From positions 16,341 to 80,340 of the forward strand of contig JAJCKG010000012.1 in assembly GCA_020558355.1 (NCBI GenBank): a stretch of 64,000 nucleotides of DNA. The letters are read 5' to 3'. This DNA comes from a bacterium 210820-DFI.6.37. Lineage in GTDB: Bacteria; Bacillota; Clostridia; Peptostreptococcales; Anaerovoracaceae. The notes beneath the pieces are model-generated. The model did no database searches and was not told where the DNA came from. It worked only from the letters and a program-made list of their open reading frames with translations. Shown piece by piece: positions 24,731-37,210 of the stretch; position 1 is the first letter of the stretch; every line of letters begins with the position of its first letter. The translations under genes and the position numbers were made by a program.

Positions 24731-27244
24731 CTATTCTGTTTTCATTTCAATCTGGCCACTGTCGCTTTCGGGTTCTTTCTTCTTTTTAGAAGCGGGATTT
24801 TTTTCCATATTATCTTCTTTAATAACCTTTGCAAGGGCGATAATATCTGTACCTTCTTCCACCTTCATGATCTTGACGCCCTGGGTCGCTCTTCCCAGTA
24901 CTGATACATCCTTGGCCTCAATACGGATAATAATGCCTTCTGAATTGATCAGCAGCACTTCGTCATCTTCATCAACAACGGTAGCGCCTACCAGCTCTCC
25001 GGTCTTCTTGAATTTTGCCTTATCATAGGTCAAAAGGCCCTTTCCGCCTCTTACCTGAATCTTGTACTCCTTGACAGGAGTCCGTTTTCCATAGCCCTTG
25101 GTTGTAACAACCATCAGTTCCTGACCTGGCTGCACCAGTTCCATGGAAACAACTTCGTCATCGCCTTCCAGCTTGATCGCGCGCACGCCGCCCGCAATTC
25201 GTCCCATTGGCCGCACATCGTTTTCTGAGAAGCAGATGCACTTGCCATGCTTTGTAACGATAATCACGTTATCTGTTCCTGAAGTCTCTTTGATGTCCAC
25301 CAACTGGTCGTCTTCTTTAAGATTGATGGCAATAAGGCCTGTCTTTCTTGTAGTATTGAAGTTAGACAAAGCGGTCTTTTTAATGGTTCCGTTCTTTGTA
25401 ACGGCCATCAGATATTTATCCTCTGAGAAATCCGGAATCGGAATTACGGCTGTGATCCGTTCCCTCTGCATCAGATTCAGGAAGTTGACAGCAGGGGTTC
25501 CCTTAGCGGTCCTTGTCGCTTCCGGAATCTCATAAGCCTTGATCCTGTGCGCTTTTCCAGTATTGGTAAAGAACATGAGATAATCGTGAGTTGAGGTCAT
25601 AATCAGGTTCTTCACAAAGTCGTTTTCTCTGGTTGTCAGTCCTGTGATGCCTTTGCCGCCGCGCTTTTGTGTCTTATAAGTGTCGGCCGGTATCCTCTTT
25701 AAATATCCCAGATGAGTCAGGGTAACAGCTACCTGTTTTTCCTGAATCATATCTTCTTCATCGATTTCTTTAGCGTCTGCTACGATCGAGGTTCTTCTTT
25801 CATCGTTATATTTTTCTTTTACTTCGAGAAGCTCATCCCGAATGACGCCCATCATCTTGTCCTCATCCGCCAGCAGTTCTTTATAATAGGCTATTCTTTT
25901 CTGCAGCTCGGCGTATTCGTTTTCAATTTTTTCACGTTCCAGTCCCTGCAGGCGGGCAAGACGCATGTCTAAAATGGCCTGAGCCTGAATCTCGGAAAGG
26001 CCGAAGGTCTCCATCAGCTTTTCTTTCGCGTCGTTGTAGCTGGAACGGATGATGCGAATGATCTCATCGATATTGTCAAGAGCGATGCGCAGACCTTCTA
26101 AGATATGCGCTCTGGCTTCGGCTTTTTTCAGATCATATTTTGTTCTTCTTGTAACAACATCAAACTGGTGTTTCAGGTATTCTTCCAGAATTTCATATAA
26201 GGTCAACAGCTTTGGCTGTCCGTTCACCAGCGCTATCATGATCATACTGTAGCTTTCCTGCAGCTGAGTATGCTTAAACAGTCTGTTTAAGATAATCCTT
26301 GGGTTCGCGTCTTTTTTCAGCTCGATGACAATACGCATACCGCCCCGGCTGGAGGATTCATCCCGAATGTCGGAAATTCCGTCGACCCGCTTATCCTTTA
26401 CAAGCTCGGCGATTTTTTCAATCAGCCTTGCCTTATTTACCTGATAAGGAATCTCTGTTACAACAATCTGAGATCTTCCTCTTGTTGTTTCTTCGATCTC
26501 TGTTTTGGAACGTACAATAACCTTTCCCTGTCCGGTCTTATAGGCGTTCCTGATGTTGTTTTTGCCCATGATCATGGCGCCGGTAGGGAAGTCCGGTCCT
26601 TTTACGATCTTGATAAGATCATCGATGGTACAATCCTTATCTTCAATCATTTTTACGGCAGCATCGATTACCTCGCCCAGATTGTGGGGAGGAATGGAGG
26701 TTGCCATACCGACCGCGATTCCGTTGCTTCCGTTGACAAGAAGGTTTGGAATTCTGGAAGGAAGTACCACCGGTTCCTTTTCTTCCTCGTCAAAGTTAGG
26801 CATGAAATCCACGGTTTCTTTTTCAATATCCCGCAGCATCTGCAGAGCAAAAGGCGTCATTCTCGCTTCTGTGTAACGCATTGCCGCGGCGCCGTGTCCG
26901 TCTACAGAACCAAAGTTTCCGTGTCCGTCTACCAGCATATATCTGGTGGAGAAGGGCTGTGCCAGTCTTACCATGGCATCGTAAATAGAGCTGTCACCGT
27001 GCGGGTGATATTTACCCATTACTTCGCCGACAATACGGGCTGACTTTTTATACGGCTTGTCCGGAGTTACTCCAAGACCGCTCATTCCGTAAAGGATTCT
27101 TCTGTGTACCGGTTTAAGTCCGTCCCGCACATCAGGAAGGGCTCTTCCTACGATTACACTCATGGCATAGTCGATATAGGAGTCCTTCATTTCCTTGTAT
27201 ATTTCATGCTGGATCATTCTCTGATCTTCAATTAAATTGGCCAC
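24731..27244 (-). CDS. gyrA: DNA gyrase subunit A
   Basis: Type II topoisomerase breakage-reunion subunit, 837 residues. [18 protein letters not shown] and the active-site Tyr in [11 protein letters not shown] are present, as is the GyrA box QKRGGKG in the C-terminal beta-pinwheel, which distinguishes it from ParC. An acidic/Lys-rich tail ends the protein. It follows gyrB by 12 bases and forms the A2B2 enzyme that introduces negative supercoils. Confidence 0.97.
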   Translation of the reverse strand: MANLIEDQRMIQHEIYKEMKDSYIDYAMSVIVGRALPDVRDGLKPVHRRILYGMSGLGVTPDKPYKKSARIVGEVMGKYHPHGDSSIYDAMVRLAQPFSTRYMLVDGHGNFGSVDGHGAAAMRYTEARMTPFALQMLRDIEKETVDFMPNFDEEEKEPVVLPSRIPNLLVNGSNGIAVGMATSIPPHNLGEVIDAAVKMIEDKDCTIDDLIKIVKGPDFPTGAMIMGKNNIRNAYKTGQGKVIVRSKTEIEETTRGRSQIVVTEIPYQVNKARLIEKIAELVKDKRVDGISDIRDESSSRGGMRIVIELKKDANPRIILNRLFKHTQLQESYSMIMIALVNGQPKLLTLYEILEEYLKHQFDVVTRRTKYDLKKAEARAHILEGLRIALDNIDEIIRIIRSSYNDAKEKLMETFGLSEIQAQAILDMRLARLQGLEREKIENEYAELQKRIAYYKELLADEDKMMGVIRDELLEVKEKYNDERRTSIVADAKEIDEEDMIQEKQVAVTLTHLGYLKRIPADTYKTQKRGGKGITGLTTRENDFVKNLIMTSTHDYLMFFTNTGKAHRIKAYEIPEATRTAKGTPAVNFLNLMQRERITAVIPIPDFSEDKYLMAVTKNGTIKKTALSNFNTTRKTGLIAINLKEDDQLVDIKETSGTDNVIIVTKHGKCICFSENDVRPMGRIAGGVRAIKLEGDDEVVSMELVQPGQELMVVTTKGYGKRTPVKEYKIQVRGGKGLLTYDKAKFKKTGELVGATVVDEDDEVLLINSEGIIIRIEAKDVSVLGRATQGVKIMKVEEGTDIIALAKVIKEDNMEKNPASKKKKEPESDSGQIEMKTE

Positions 27245-27256
27245 GTTTTACCCCCT

Positions 27257-29269
<2,013 letters not shown>

Positions 29270-29344
29270 GGTTATTTTTCATTCTTTTGTCTTTTTTATA
29301 AGTTTTACGGGTAATTTTGAGCCTTTTAGCTATATTTTATTTTT

Positions 29345-30442
29345 CTACATTTTTTCTTCCTGGTAAATAATATCACCCTTTTCAATGTGAAAGGATCTTA
29401 TATTTCCCAGGCATTGCTCCACTTCCTTTGAAAGCTCTGTCGTTGTAATGAAGGTCTGTATATCTGACAGGGAGTTAATCAGATAATTCTGCCGCTGCTG
29501 ATCCAGCTCAGACAAAACATCGTCTAATAACAATATAGGACTTTCCCCAGTCTCTTCTTGAATCAGCTTTATTTCTGAAAGCTTCAGAGAAAGGGCGGCG
29601 GTCCTCTGCTGTCCCTGTGAACCGAAGCTTCGAATATCGATTCCATTTGCTGAGAGCTTTAAATCATCTTTATGCGGCCCCCGGCCGGTAGTTCTTTTTT
29701 TAAGATCCGACTGCCTGTTCTTTTTCATTGCTTCATAAAAAGCATCCCGCAGATTTTCGCAGGGGCGGATACTTGGCTCGTAAACCACCTGAAGTTTTTC
29801 TTTATGATTGGTGATTTCCCCATGAATTTCCTGACTGATAGCGTTTACTTTTTTTACAAAAGCATCCCGCTGAGCAATGATTCTGCTTCCATACTCAGAC
29901 AGCTTACTGTCCCAGATATCCAAAATGGTTTCATCGATCTGAAATTCTTTCAGATAAGCGTTTCTCTGCATAAGTGTCTTTCTGTACTGATTCAGGCTGC
30001 TGTAATAGGAAGGGCGTATCTGGCATAGCTCCCGGTCCATAAATTTCCGCCGTTTTTCCGGCTCATCCTTTACGATCCGCAGATCCTCCGGTGAAAACAC
30101 CACCATGTAGATATGCTCCAGCAGCTGAGATAATTTTTTAGCTTTTACTCCGTCTATCTTGATGCCTTTTTTTCCTTCCCGGTTTACCGCAATTTCTACC
30201 ACCAGCTCTTCTTCCCTGAAGGCGGTAACCTTTATCCGGAAAAAATCCGTTCCAAAACGGATCATATCCCGATCTTTAACCGTTCGAAAGGATTTTCCCA
30301 TGGATGTAATGTACAGACTTTCCAAAAGATTTGTCTTACCCTGCGCGTTGGGACCCAGGAAAAGATTTACTTTTTCATTAAATTTAACAGAAAGACTTTC
30401 ATAATTCCGAAAGTCTTTCAGCTGGATTTCTTTGATATACAT
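29345..30442 (-). CDS. recF: DNA replication/repair protein RecF
   Basis: SMC-like ATPase that loads RecA at single-strand gaps; 365 residues. Walker A is GPNAQGKTNLLES, the signature segment is GSQGQQRTAALSLKLSE, and Walker B is LLLDDVLSELD. It starts 2 bases after the dnaN stop. The small S4-domain gene (yaaA/rlbA) that often lies between dnaN and recF is absent here. Confidence 0.96.
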   Translation of the reverse strand: MYIKEIQLKDFRNYESLSVKFNEKVNLFLGPNAQGKTNLLESLYITSMGKSFRTVKDRDMIRFGTDFFRIKVTAFREEELVVEIAVNREGKKGIKIDGVKAKKLSQLLEHIYMVVFSPEDLRIVKDEPEKRRKFMDRELCQIRPSYYSSLNQYRKTLMQRNAYLKEFQIDETILDIWDSKLSEYGSRIIAQRDAFVKKVNAISQEIHGEITNHKEKLQVVYEPSIRPCENLRDAFYEAMKKNRQSDLKKRTTGRGPHKDDLKLSANGIDIRSFGSQGQQRTAALSLKLSEIKLIQEETGESPILLLDDVLSELDQQRQNYLINSLSDIQTFITTTELSKEVEQCLGNIRSFHIEKGDIIYQEEKM

Positions 30443-30444
30443 GA

Positions 30445-31563
30445 TTAGTAACTGGATGTGATCCTTACAGGGAGGATCAGATACTCAAAGCGGCTTCCTT
30501 CCATTGGCTTTACAAGGCACGGAGTTGTACTTGTATTAAATTCCATCACGACCTGTTCGTCATCGACTGCTTTTAATACATCAATAACGTATTTTGAATT
30601 AAATCCGATTTCCAGGTCTTCTCCCGTTTTCTCCATGATAATCTCTTCTTTTACGTTTCCTTCTTCCGATTTTGAGGTAATCGTAAGCAGATTATTCTTC
30701 ATGGTCAGTTTAATGAGATTGTTCTTTCCTTCCTTTGCCAGAAGGGACGCGCGCTCGATGCTTTCCAGAAGAACGGCTCTTCCGATCTGAACCTTTGTCT
30801 GGCTGGACGCGGGAATAATATCTTTATATTTTATAAATTCTCCTTCCAGCAGGCGGATTATAATTTTTGTATTTTCAACAAGGATAACCGCTTTCTTATC
30901 GCTTACAAGGATCTTAATGTCGCCTTCATCCTCAGTTTCCGATACGATCTTGTTTACCTCATTTAGAATCTTTGCCGCAATAACAATGTTAATGCTTCTG
31001 GCATTTTTCATCGGCTCTCTCGCGACTGCCATACGAAAACCGTCAAGCGCCGCCATGTTTACAGAATCCGGCTCAATTTCCACAAGGACGCCTACAATAA
31101 TGCCTTTCGATTCGTCGATGCTGGCCGCAAAGGACGTTTTGCGAATCATATCTTTGAAAATTTCCTTATCAAAGGAAAGTGTCTCGGATTCCTCTTCCAG
31201 CTCGCTGATATTTGGAAATTCGTCGGCGGCAAGACCTACGATGGTAAATTCAGAAGAGATGGTTTTGATCAGTACGGTATTATTTTCTTTTTCTTCAATC
31301 AGAATATCTTCATTAGGCAGCTTTCTTATAATATCGCTGAACAGCTTTGAAAGAACAACAACAGATCCTTCCTCTTCTACATTGACATCGATTTTCTTTT
31401 CAATGCTAAGATCCAGATCCGAAGCTGATAAAGTCAAAGTTCCGTCCGCCGAAGCTTTAAGAAGGATCCCCTTTAAAATTGGAATGGTCGTTCTTGAAGT
31501 TACTGCTTTGGAAACGGTATTTAACGCTTTTGATAGGGTTTGCTGACTGCAAGTAAATTTCAT
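30445..31563 (-). CDS. dnaN: DNA polymerase III beta sliding clamp
   Basis: Clamp subunit that tethers polymerase to DNA, 372 residues in three similar domains. MKFTCSQQTLSKALNTVSKAV and the C-terminal YLILPVR are typical. It lies downstream of dnaA across the 196-base unwinding region and immediately before recF. Confidence 0.97.
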   Translation of the reverse strand: MKFTCSQQTLSKALNTVSKAVTSRTTIPILKGILLKASADGTLTLSASDLDLSIEKKIDVNVEEEGSVVVLSKLFSDIIRKLPNEDILIEEKENNTVLIKTISSEFTIVGLAADEFPNISELEEESETLSFDKEIFKDMIRKTSFAASIDESKGIIVGVLVEIEPDSVNMAALDGFRMAVAREPMKNARSINIVIAAKILNEVNKIVSETEDEGDIKILVSDKKAVILVENTKIIIRLLEGEFIKYKDIIPASSQTKVQIGRAVLLESIERASLLAKEGKNNLIKLTMKNNLLTITSKSEEGNVKEEIIMEKTGEDLEIGFNSKYVIDVLKAVDDEQVVMEFNTSTTPCLVKPMEGSRFEYLILPVRITSSY

Positions 31564-31598
31564 GTGATTACCTCCGGTTTTTTAAGGTGAAACAGTTC

Positions 31599-31657
31599 TT
31601 TTTTTTATATTATTTTTTAGTAATAGTAGTAGTAGGGGCTGTGGAAACTGTTGATAA
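31599..31657 (-). other. oriC basal unwinding system (DnaA boxes, GC block, DnaA-trios, DUE)
   Basis: Read on the minus strand: DnaA boxes TTATCAACA (31657-31649) and GTTTCCACA (31648-31640), a GCCC block (31639-31636), then six trinucleotides TAC/TTA/CTA type (plus strand TAG TAA TAG TAG TAG TAG, 31618-31635), and an A/T-only stretch (31599-31617). This is the order defined in B. subtilis, where DnaA extends from the boxes along the trios to open the DNA. Confidence 0.8.
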
Positions 31658-31759
31658 CTTCTAAGGCCCTTTATTTTTGAACAAAAATAATTCTTTAAAA
31701 TTTGTTCATAACTTGTTTTTTTTGTTCACTTGCGCTGTGAATTGATTTTTATAATGGAT

Positions 31760-33124
31760 TTATTTTCCACTTATTTCATTTCTCAGGTGCTCGACAACTT
31801 CCGCTGTATCCTGATTAGTTTTTATTTCTGAAGATATTTTATCAATAGCGTGAAGCACAGTCGTGTGGTCTCTTCCTCCAAAGGCTTCACCGATTTTAGG
31901 AAGAGAAATTTCCATCATATCGCGGCACAGGTACATGGCGATCTGCCTTGGAAACGCAAGATTTCTGGTACGCTTAGCGGATTCCATATCAGCCTGCTTG
32001 ATATTAAAATGCTTGCATACGGTTTTCTTGATGGATTCGCAGGTGATATTAAAATCGTTGGCGGATACGATATCCTTCAGTACATTTCTAGCGAATTTTA
32101 CAGTGATTTTTTCCTTCATAATAGCTGAAAAGCTGGTTATTCTGGTAAAGGCGCCTTCCAGCTCCCGGATATTAAATTTTATTTTTTCTGCAATCAGACT
32201 GATTACTTCAAACAGATCGTCATCCAGCTCCAGATTTTCCAGCTCCGCCTTTTTTCTCAGAATGGCTACTCTCGTTTCATAGTCAGGAGGCTGAATATCG
32301 GCGATCATATTCCACTGGAATCTGGAAGTAAGCCTGTCCTCCAATTTGGTAAGCTTGTTTGGAGCGCGGTCACTGGAAATGATGATCTGCTTGTTCAGAT
32401 CATAGAGGGAATTAAAGGTATGGAAGAATTCTTCCTGGGTCGCTTCTTTTCCTTCGATGAACTGAATATCATCGATCAGCAGCACGTCTACATTGCGGTA
32501 CTTGTTTTTAAATGCCCGCATTCTTGTCTTTTTATTATCCTCCAGTGACTTGATCAGTTCATTCGTAAACATCTCAGAAGAGACATACAGCACTTTCTTT
32601 TCAGGATAATTTTCCAGTATGTAGTGTCCGATGGCGTGCATCAGGTGTGTCTTTCCAAGGCCGGATCCTCCGTAAAGAAACAGGGGGTTATAGGCCAGAG
32701 AAGGAGCGTCGGCTACGGCCAGGGCGGCTGCGTAGGCGTATTTGTTGTTATTACCCACGACAAAGTTTTCAAAGCTGTATCTTGGATTAAAGTAATATTC
32801 ATCCTTTAAAATCTGCTTTGGATTTTCTTTTATCTTTTTTTCCTCTTCGATCTGCTGCAGTTCTTCTTCATCCGGCTTCATCTGAACGACGACTTTATAA
32901 GGCTCACCTAAAACAGTCTCCGCTTTCTGATTCAGATTCTCGATGTATCTTGTACTGAGAACTTCGCATACGAATTCTTCCGGTGATTCCAGATAGAAAA
33001 TTTTAAGCTCTTCATTTATTTCCTTTGGGACCAGAGGGGCAAACCATGTTCGATAACTGGTGCCGGTCAGTTCAAGCTCGAAAATACGGAGCATTTCTTC
33101 CCAAATTTTATTAATGTCTTTCAT
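31760..33124 (-). CDS. dnaA: chromosomal replication initiator DnaA
   Basis: AAA+ initiator, 454 residues. Domain I (1-85) precedes a short linker; Walker A is GGSGLGKTHLMHA, Walker B is VLLIDDIQFI, and domain IV carries the box-binding signature GGRDHTTVLHAIDKI. It opens the dnaA-dnaN-recF group. DnaA boxes flank it on both sides and one lies in its promoter. Confidence 0.97.
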   Translation of the reverse strand: MKDINKIWEEMLRIFELELTGTSYRTWFAPLVPKEINEELKIFYLESPEEFVCEVLSTRYIENLNQKAETVLGEPYKVVVQMKPDEEELQQIEEEKKIKENPKQILKDEYYFNPRYSFENFVVGNNNKYAYAAALAVADAPSLAYNPLFLYGGSGLGKTHLMHAIGHYILENYPEKKVLYVSSEMFTNELIKSLEDNKKTRMRAFKNKYRNVDVLLIDDIQFIEGKEATQEEFFHTFNSLYDLNKQIIISSDRAPNKLTKLEDRLTSRFQWNMIADIQPPDYETRVAILRKKAELENLELDDDLFEVISLIAEKIKFNIRELEGAFTRITSFSAIMKEKITVKFARNVLKDIVSANDFNITCESIKKTVCKHFNIKQADMESAKRTRNLAFPRQIAMYLCRDMMEISLPKIGEAFGGRDHTTVLHAIDKISSEIKTNQDTAEVVEHLRNEISGK

Positions 33125-33171
33125 AAATTTTTTTCCTTAATCATTTGCTCCTTTATTTTTGTGATAGGATT

Positions 33172-33200
33172 ATCATAACAAAAAAGTTATCCACAGGCAA
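33172..33200 (-). promoter_or_regulatory. dnaA: dnaA promoter with DnaA box in the spacer
   Basis: Minus strand: TTGCCT (33200-33195), 17 bases, TATGAT (33177-33172). The DnaA box at 33187-33195 lies in the spacer and touches the -35, which fits autorepression. Confidence 0.6.
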
Positions 33201-33262
33201 ATGTAAAATAATTTTTGTTGCAAAAATAAAGTTTTGAGAAGTTATCCACTACCTGTGGACAA
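33187..33262. other. DnaA box cluster between dnaA and rpmH
   Basis: TTATCCACA (33187-33195, consensus), TTATCCACT (33242-33250) and inverted TTGTCCACA (plus strand 33254-33262). With the cluster downstream of dnaA this forms a bipartite origin. The 333-base gap 33125-33457 holds only these boxes and the dnaA and rpmH promoters. Confidence 0.8.
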
Positions 33263-33351
33263 AATTGTGCAAAGTTTTCACACCCATAACTAGATATTGA
33301 TTTTTGGTGTCAAAAGGAGGAAGAATCCGTACAAAAACAGCGATAAATCAT

Positions 33352-33380
33352 TTGACACAAAAGCTTCTCAAAGGTATAAT
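33352..33380 (+). promoter_or_regulatory. rpmH: consensus promoter of rpmH
   Basis: TTGACA (33352-33357), 17 bases, TATAAT (33375-33380): a perfect sigma-A promoter, as expected for a ribosomal protein gene. Confidence 0.92.
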
Positions 33381-33457
33381 AGTAAGGCATATGTACAAGG
33401 TTTATTCCTTTATTTCACATATTGTAATAATTATGATAGTTAGGAGGTGTTTTGGAT

Positions 33458-33592
33458 ATGAAAATGACTTATCAGCCTAAGACAAGACAGAGAAAAAAAG
33501 AACATGGCTTCAGAAAAAGAATGAGGACTAAGAACGGTAGAAATGTTTTAAAGAGAAGAAGAGCAAGAGGAAGAAAAGTGTTATCCGCATAG
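33458..33592 (+). CDS. rpmH: 50S ribosomal protein L34
   Basis: A 44-residue, very basic protein: [20 protein letters not shown] at the start and [16 protein letters not shown] at the end, matching L34 throughout. TAGGAGGTG lies 8 bases before the ATG. It is the first gene of the conserved rpmH-rnpA-yidD-yidC-jag block and has its own terminator. Confidence 0.97.
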   Translation: MKMTYQPKTRQRKKEHGFRKRMRTKNGRNVLKRRRARGRKVLSA

Positions 33593-33618
33593 AGACCGCT
33601 GGCAGTGGTCTTTTTTTC
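33593..33618 (+). terminator. terminator/attenuator between rpmH and rnpA
   Basis: AGACCGCT (33593-33600) and AGTGGTCT (33604-33611) pair with one G-T wobble around GGC, followed by seven T. It probably lowers rnpA expression relative to rpmH. Confidence 0.85.
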
Positions 33619-33642
33619 GCGTAACATGAGAGAAAAGAAGCT

Positions 33643-33981
33643 ATGCTAAAAAAAGAAATTTTGAGGAGAAACAGCGATTTTTCTTCCATCTATAAAAAGG
33701 GAAAGTCTGTGGGAGATCGTTTTGTCGTTGTGTTCAGCATGAAAAATAATCTCCCTTATAACAGAATCGCTTTTTTAGCAAGCAAAAAAGTAGGAAACAG
33801 CGTAACGAGAAATAGAGCCAGACGGCTTATGAAGGAAAGTTACAGACAGATCAATGAAAAACTTGCTGTCGGTTACGACATTATTTTTATAGCAAGACAT
33901 ACAATTACGAATTCGAAATGTGCGGATGTGAAAAAATCGATTGAAGCCGCAGCCAGGAAAGCAGGTATTTTGAAAAAATAA
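33643..33981 (+). CDS. rnpA: ribonuclease P protein component
   Basis: Protein subunit that helps the RNase P RNA bind pre-tRNA 5' leaders; 112 residues. The RNR signature region reads KVGNSVTRNRARRLMKESYR, and the acidic/basic fold continues through YDIIFIAR. Its ribosome site is weak (AGAAAAGAAG), consistent with low expression after the attenuator. Confidence 0.95.
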   Translation: MLKKEILRRNSDFSSIYKKGKSVGDRFVVVFSMKNNLPYNRIAFLASKKVGNSVTRNRARRLMKESYRQINEKLAVGYDIIFIARHTITNSKCADVKKSIEAAARKAGILKK

Positions 33982-33993
33982 GAAGGTGATGAG

Positions 33994-34203
33994 TTGAGAA
34001 GGGTGTTAATCTTCCTTATCCGGGGATATCAAAAATTTATATCTCCTTTATTCCCACCTACTTGCAGATTTTACCCTACATGTTCCACCTATTTTATTCA
34101 GGCGTTGGAAAAGTATGGATTTTTCAAAGGAAGTTATCTTGGAATCAAAAGGATTTTAAAGTGTCATCCCTTTCATCCGGGAGGCTATGACCCTTTAAAA
34201 TAG
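33994..34203 (+). CDS. yidD: membrane protein insertion efficiency factor YidD
   Basis: A 69-residue protein. [20 protein letters not shown] and the three Cys of [12 protein letters not shown] are characteristic, as is [19 protein letters not shown]. The start is TTG at 33994 with AAGGTGA 4 bases before it; GTG 34003 is the alternative but would cut the conserved N-terminus. It helps YidC insert membrane proteins. Confidence 0.92.
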   Translation: MRRVLIFLIRGYQKFISPLFPPTCRFYPTCSTYFIQALEKYGFFKGSYLGIKRILKCHPFHPGGYDPLK

Positions 34204-34215
34204 TGGAGGAAATGA

Positions 34216-34923
34216 ATGTACACAATATTAGGAGTAATAGCAAAACCTCTTGGCTGGTTACTTAGTTTGTTATATGGATTCATTGACAATTACGGCATAA
34301 CGATTATTGTATTTACAATCATCGTAAAACTTTGCCTTTATCCATTATATATAAAGCAGACCAAATCTATGGCCAGAATGTCAGAGGTCCAGCCTAAAAT
34401 GGCAGCTCTGCAGAGAAAATACGCAAACGACAAGGAAACCTTGAATATTAAGATGGCCGAGCTTTACAAGGAAGAAAAGTTTAACCCAATGGGCGGCTGT
34501 CTTCCTATGGTGATACAGATGCCGATTATTATGGCTCTGTTTGCTTTACTTAGAAAACCTATGGCTTATATGAGCGATGACAGCATGCTCTTTGCGGTGC
34601 ATGAAAGATTCCTCTGGATCATGGACTTGAGTCAGCCGGATAAGTGGATCCTTCCAATCCTGGCAGGTATTGCCACATTTATCGCGTTTTCGCTGAATCA
34701 GCAGCAGACAGATGACTCGGGCGCGGCAGCTCAGATGAACGGGATGATGAAGATGATGAAATATGTTTTCCCGATCATGATCGTATGGATGGGAAGATCT
34801 TTCCCTTCCGGACTTGCTGTTTACTGGGCGCTCAGCCAGATCATGCAGATTTTCTTTAATCTTCATCTGAAATCAGTCAGAAACAAATTAAAAGAAGAAG
34901 CAAAGAATAAAAAGAAGAGATAA
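34216..34923 (+). CDS. yidC: membrane protein insertase YidC/OxaA
   Basis: A 235-residue insertase of the Gram-positive type. Five hydrophobic segments are visible, with IIVKLCLYPLYIKQTKSMARM following the first and the coiled loop EVQPKMAALQRKYAND after it; FNPMGGCLPMVIQMPII is the conserved second block. There is no clear lipobox, unlike B. subtilis SpoIIIJ. The start has GGAGGAAATGA before ATG. Confidence 0.94.
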   Translation: MYTILGVIAKPLGWLLSLLYGFIDNYGITIIVFTIIVKLCLYPLYIKQTKSMARMSEVQPKMAALQRKYANDKETLNIKMAELYKEEKFNPMGGCLPMVIQMPIIMALFALLRKPMAYMSDDSMLFAVHERFLWIMDLSQPDKWILPILAGIATFIAFSLNQQQTDDSGAAAQMNGMMKMMKYVFPIMIVWMGRSFPSGLAVYWALSQIMQIFFNLHLKSVRNKLKEEAKNKKKR

Positions 34924-34959
34924 AAAGTCCTTTCGTTCGTATAATGGAGGAGATTTAAT

Positions 34960-35745
34960 ATGGATTTTTCAGAAAAATGGGGTACTGATGTTGAGGAAGC
35001 AGTCAAACTTGCCCTGATTGATTTAAAGCTTGAAAGAGACCAAGTAGAAGTAACAGTTTTGGAAGAGCCTTCAAAAGGATTTTTCGGAATCGGCTCAAAG
35101 CTGGCAAAGGTAAGAGTTGAACCGAAGAAAAAGGAAGAAGAAAAGCCGGAACCAAAACGTGAACCTGAAATCAGGGAAGCTGCGCCGGAACAGAAAAAAT
35201 CAGAAGTAAGAAATACAGATAAAAAAAGACGGGATAAAAAGAAAAAAGAAAAGAGAAGACCGATTATTCCAAAGGAACCGGAAGAAAATCTGGTAGAGGT
35301 AGAGAATCATCCGGCTATTGATTTTCTAAAAGAGACTACGGAAAAAATGGGACTGAATCTGGAAATCACCGCAAAGACAAGTGAAAACAGCGTTTATGTA
35401 GATATAAGAGGAAAAGATTCCGGAACAGTCATTGGAAAGCGGGGACAGACTCTCGACGCGATCCAGTATCTTACCAGCCTTGTTGTAAATAAAGACAATG
35501 AAAAATATATCCGCGTTGTCGTTGACGCGGAAAATTACAGAGCAAAGAGAGAAAAAACTCTGGAACAGCTGGCTAACCGCCTTGCTGATAAAGTGGTAAG
35601 AACAAAGAGAAGCGTAAGGCTGGAGCCGATGAATCCTTATGAAAGAAAGGTTATTCACGCTACGCTGCAGAGCAACCCGAATGTTACTACAAAGAGTGAA
35701 GGTGAAGAACCTTACAGAAGGGTTATCATTGAACTTGTAAAGTAA
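34960..35745 (+). CDS. jag: RNA-binding protein KhpB (Jag)
   Basis: A 261-residue protein: a Jag-N domain (1-52), a highly charged Lys/Glu linker (about 53-110), a KH domain with GKRGQTLDAIQYL (about 150-180) and a C-terminal R3H domain (MNPYERKVIHATLQ). It binds RNA and is linked to cell-shape control in Firmicutes. The start follows GGAGGAGATTTAAT, 36 bases after yidC. Confidence 0.94.
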   Translation: MDFSEKWGTDVEEAVKLALIDLKLERDQVEVTVLEEPSKGFFGIGSKLAKVRVEPKKKEEEKPEPKREPEIREAAPEQKKSEVRNTDKKRRDKKKKEKRRPIIPKEPEENLVEVENHPAIDFLKETTEKMGLNLEITAKTSENSVYVDIRGKDSGTVIGKRGQTLDAIQYLTSLVVNKDNEKYIRVVVDAENYRAKREKTLEQLANRLADKVVRTKRSVRLEPMNPYERKVIHATLQSNPNVTTKSEGEEPYRRVIIELVK

Positions 35746-35773
35746 AAATGTAAACGACAAAATCGAAAAATCA

Positions 35774-35800
35774 GCCCGCATATCTTTGCGGGCATTTTTT
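35774..35800 (+). terminator. intrinsic terminator after jag
   Basis: GCCCGCA (35774-35780), loop TATCTT, TGCGGGC (35787-35793), then A and six T. Confidence 0.92.
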
Positions 35801-35838
35801 CTTGATGGATTTTATTGGACTGTGAAAGGAAAAGGAAG

Positions 35839-37197
35839 ATGGAAGATACCATTGCCGCAATTGCGACTGCGTATGGAGAAGGAGGGATCGGCATTATCCG
35901 CGTCAGCGGGCCTGAGACCCTTTATATTCTGAAACAGGTTTTTAAGGGAACCATTGAAAACAGAAGGATGTCCTATGGACATATTGTGAATCCACAGGAC
36001 GGATCGGTAATAGACGAAGTGCTTTCCGTATACATGAAAGCGCCTCATACCTATACGAAAGAAGATGTCGCGGAAATCAATTGCCATGGAAGCTCCGTTT
36101 CCCTTCGAAAAACTCTGGAAGCAGTTCTTCGCTGCGGCGCCCGGCTCGCGGAGCCTGGAGAATTTACAAAGAGGGCCTTTTTAAACGGCCGTCTGGACCT
36201 TTCCCAGGCAGAGGCAGTCATCGATCTGATCAAAGCCAAAACCGATAAAAGCTTTGATGTGGCTTTAGAACAGCTGAGCGGCGGGCTTTCGGAGGAAATA
36301 AAAAAGATCCGAAGCCAGCTGATGGATCTTCTTGTAAATGTAACGGTGAACATCGATTATCCGGATGAGGATATTGAAGAGCTTACTTATGAAAAAATGG
36401 AAAAAGAAATATCGTATATAGGCGATATGATTGAAAAACTCCTATTAACAGCCGATTCAGGAAAGCTTATAAGAGAAGGCCTGAGGGTAGCCATTATAGG
36501 GAAACCTAATGTAGGAAAGTCTTCCCTCATGAATGAATTGCTGAAAGAAACAAGGGCTATTGTAACAGAAATTCCGGGAACGACAAGAGACACCATCGAA
36601 GAAGTGGTCAGCATAAAAAATATACCGGTACGATTGACTGATACAGCCGGGATTCGGGAAACAGACGATAAAATTGAAAAAATCGGAATTGAAAAAAGTA
36701 AAAAATCCTTTAATGAAGCGGATTTAATTATTTTCGTCATGGACAGCAGTCGGGAAATTTCTCAGGAAGACCGGGAAATCATGGAATATATCGGAAGCAG
36801 AAAAGCCATTGTTCTCATAAATAAGATCGATCTGAGAAAAAGCTGGGGAAAAGAAGAAATTGAAAAAATCCTTCCAAATGCGTCGATTTTGGAAACTTCC
36901 ATTTTGCAAAGGGAAGGAGTCGATAAAATCGAAGAAGAAATTCTGAATCTAGTTTACAGCGGAAATGTAAAGCAGAATGAAAGTCTTCTGGTTACCAACG
37001 TACGGCATAAAGAGCTTTTGGAACAGGCCTTTTCTTCTATGAAAGACGCTCTTAATATGACTTGTGGAAGAGAAGCTATGGATTTTATTGAGGTAGATCT
37101 GAAAAACGCTTATGATTCTTTGGGAGCGATTACAGGTGAAACTGTTTCGGATGACATTATAAATGAGGTATTTTCAAGATTTTGTCTTGGAAAATAG
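35839..37197 (+). CDS. mnmE: tRNA modification GTPase MnmE
   Basis: GTPase that works with MnmG to place carboxymethylaminomethyl groups on wobble uridine 34; 452 residues from ATG 35839, the family-like start [13 protein letters not shown] with AAAGGA upstream. G1 is [15 protein letters not shown]3 DTAG, G4 NKID, and the C-terminal formyl-folate/Cys motif is FCLGK. A 24-base longer form from TTG 35815 is possible but less likely. Confidence 0.95.
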   Translation: MEDTIAAIATAYGEGGIGIIRVSGPETLYILKQVFKGTIENRRMSYGHIVNPQDGSVIDEVLSVYMKAPHTYTKEDVAEINCHGSSVSLRKTLEAVLRCGARLAEPGEFTKRAFLNGRLDLSQAEAVIDLIKAKTDKSFDVALEQLSGGLSEEIKKIRSQLMDLLVNVTVNIDYPDEDIEELTYEKMEKEISYIGDMIEKLLLTADSGKLIREGLRVAIIGKPNVGKSSLMNELLKETRAIVTEIPGTTRDTIEEVVSIKNIPVRLTDTAGIRETDDKIEKIGIEKSKKSFNEADLIIFVMDSSREISQEDREIMEYIGSRKAIVLINKIDLRKSWGKEEIEKILPNASILETSILQREGVDKIEEEILNLVYSGNVKQNESLLVTNVRHKELLEQAFSSMKDALNMTCGREAMDFIEVDLKNAYDSLGAITGETVSDDIINEVFSRFCLGK

Positions 37198-37210
37198 AGG
37201 TTATAAAAAG

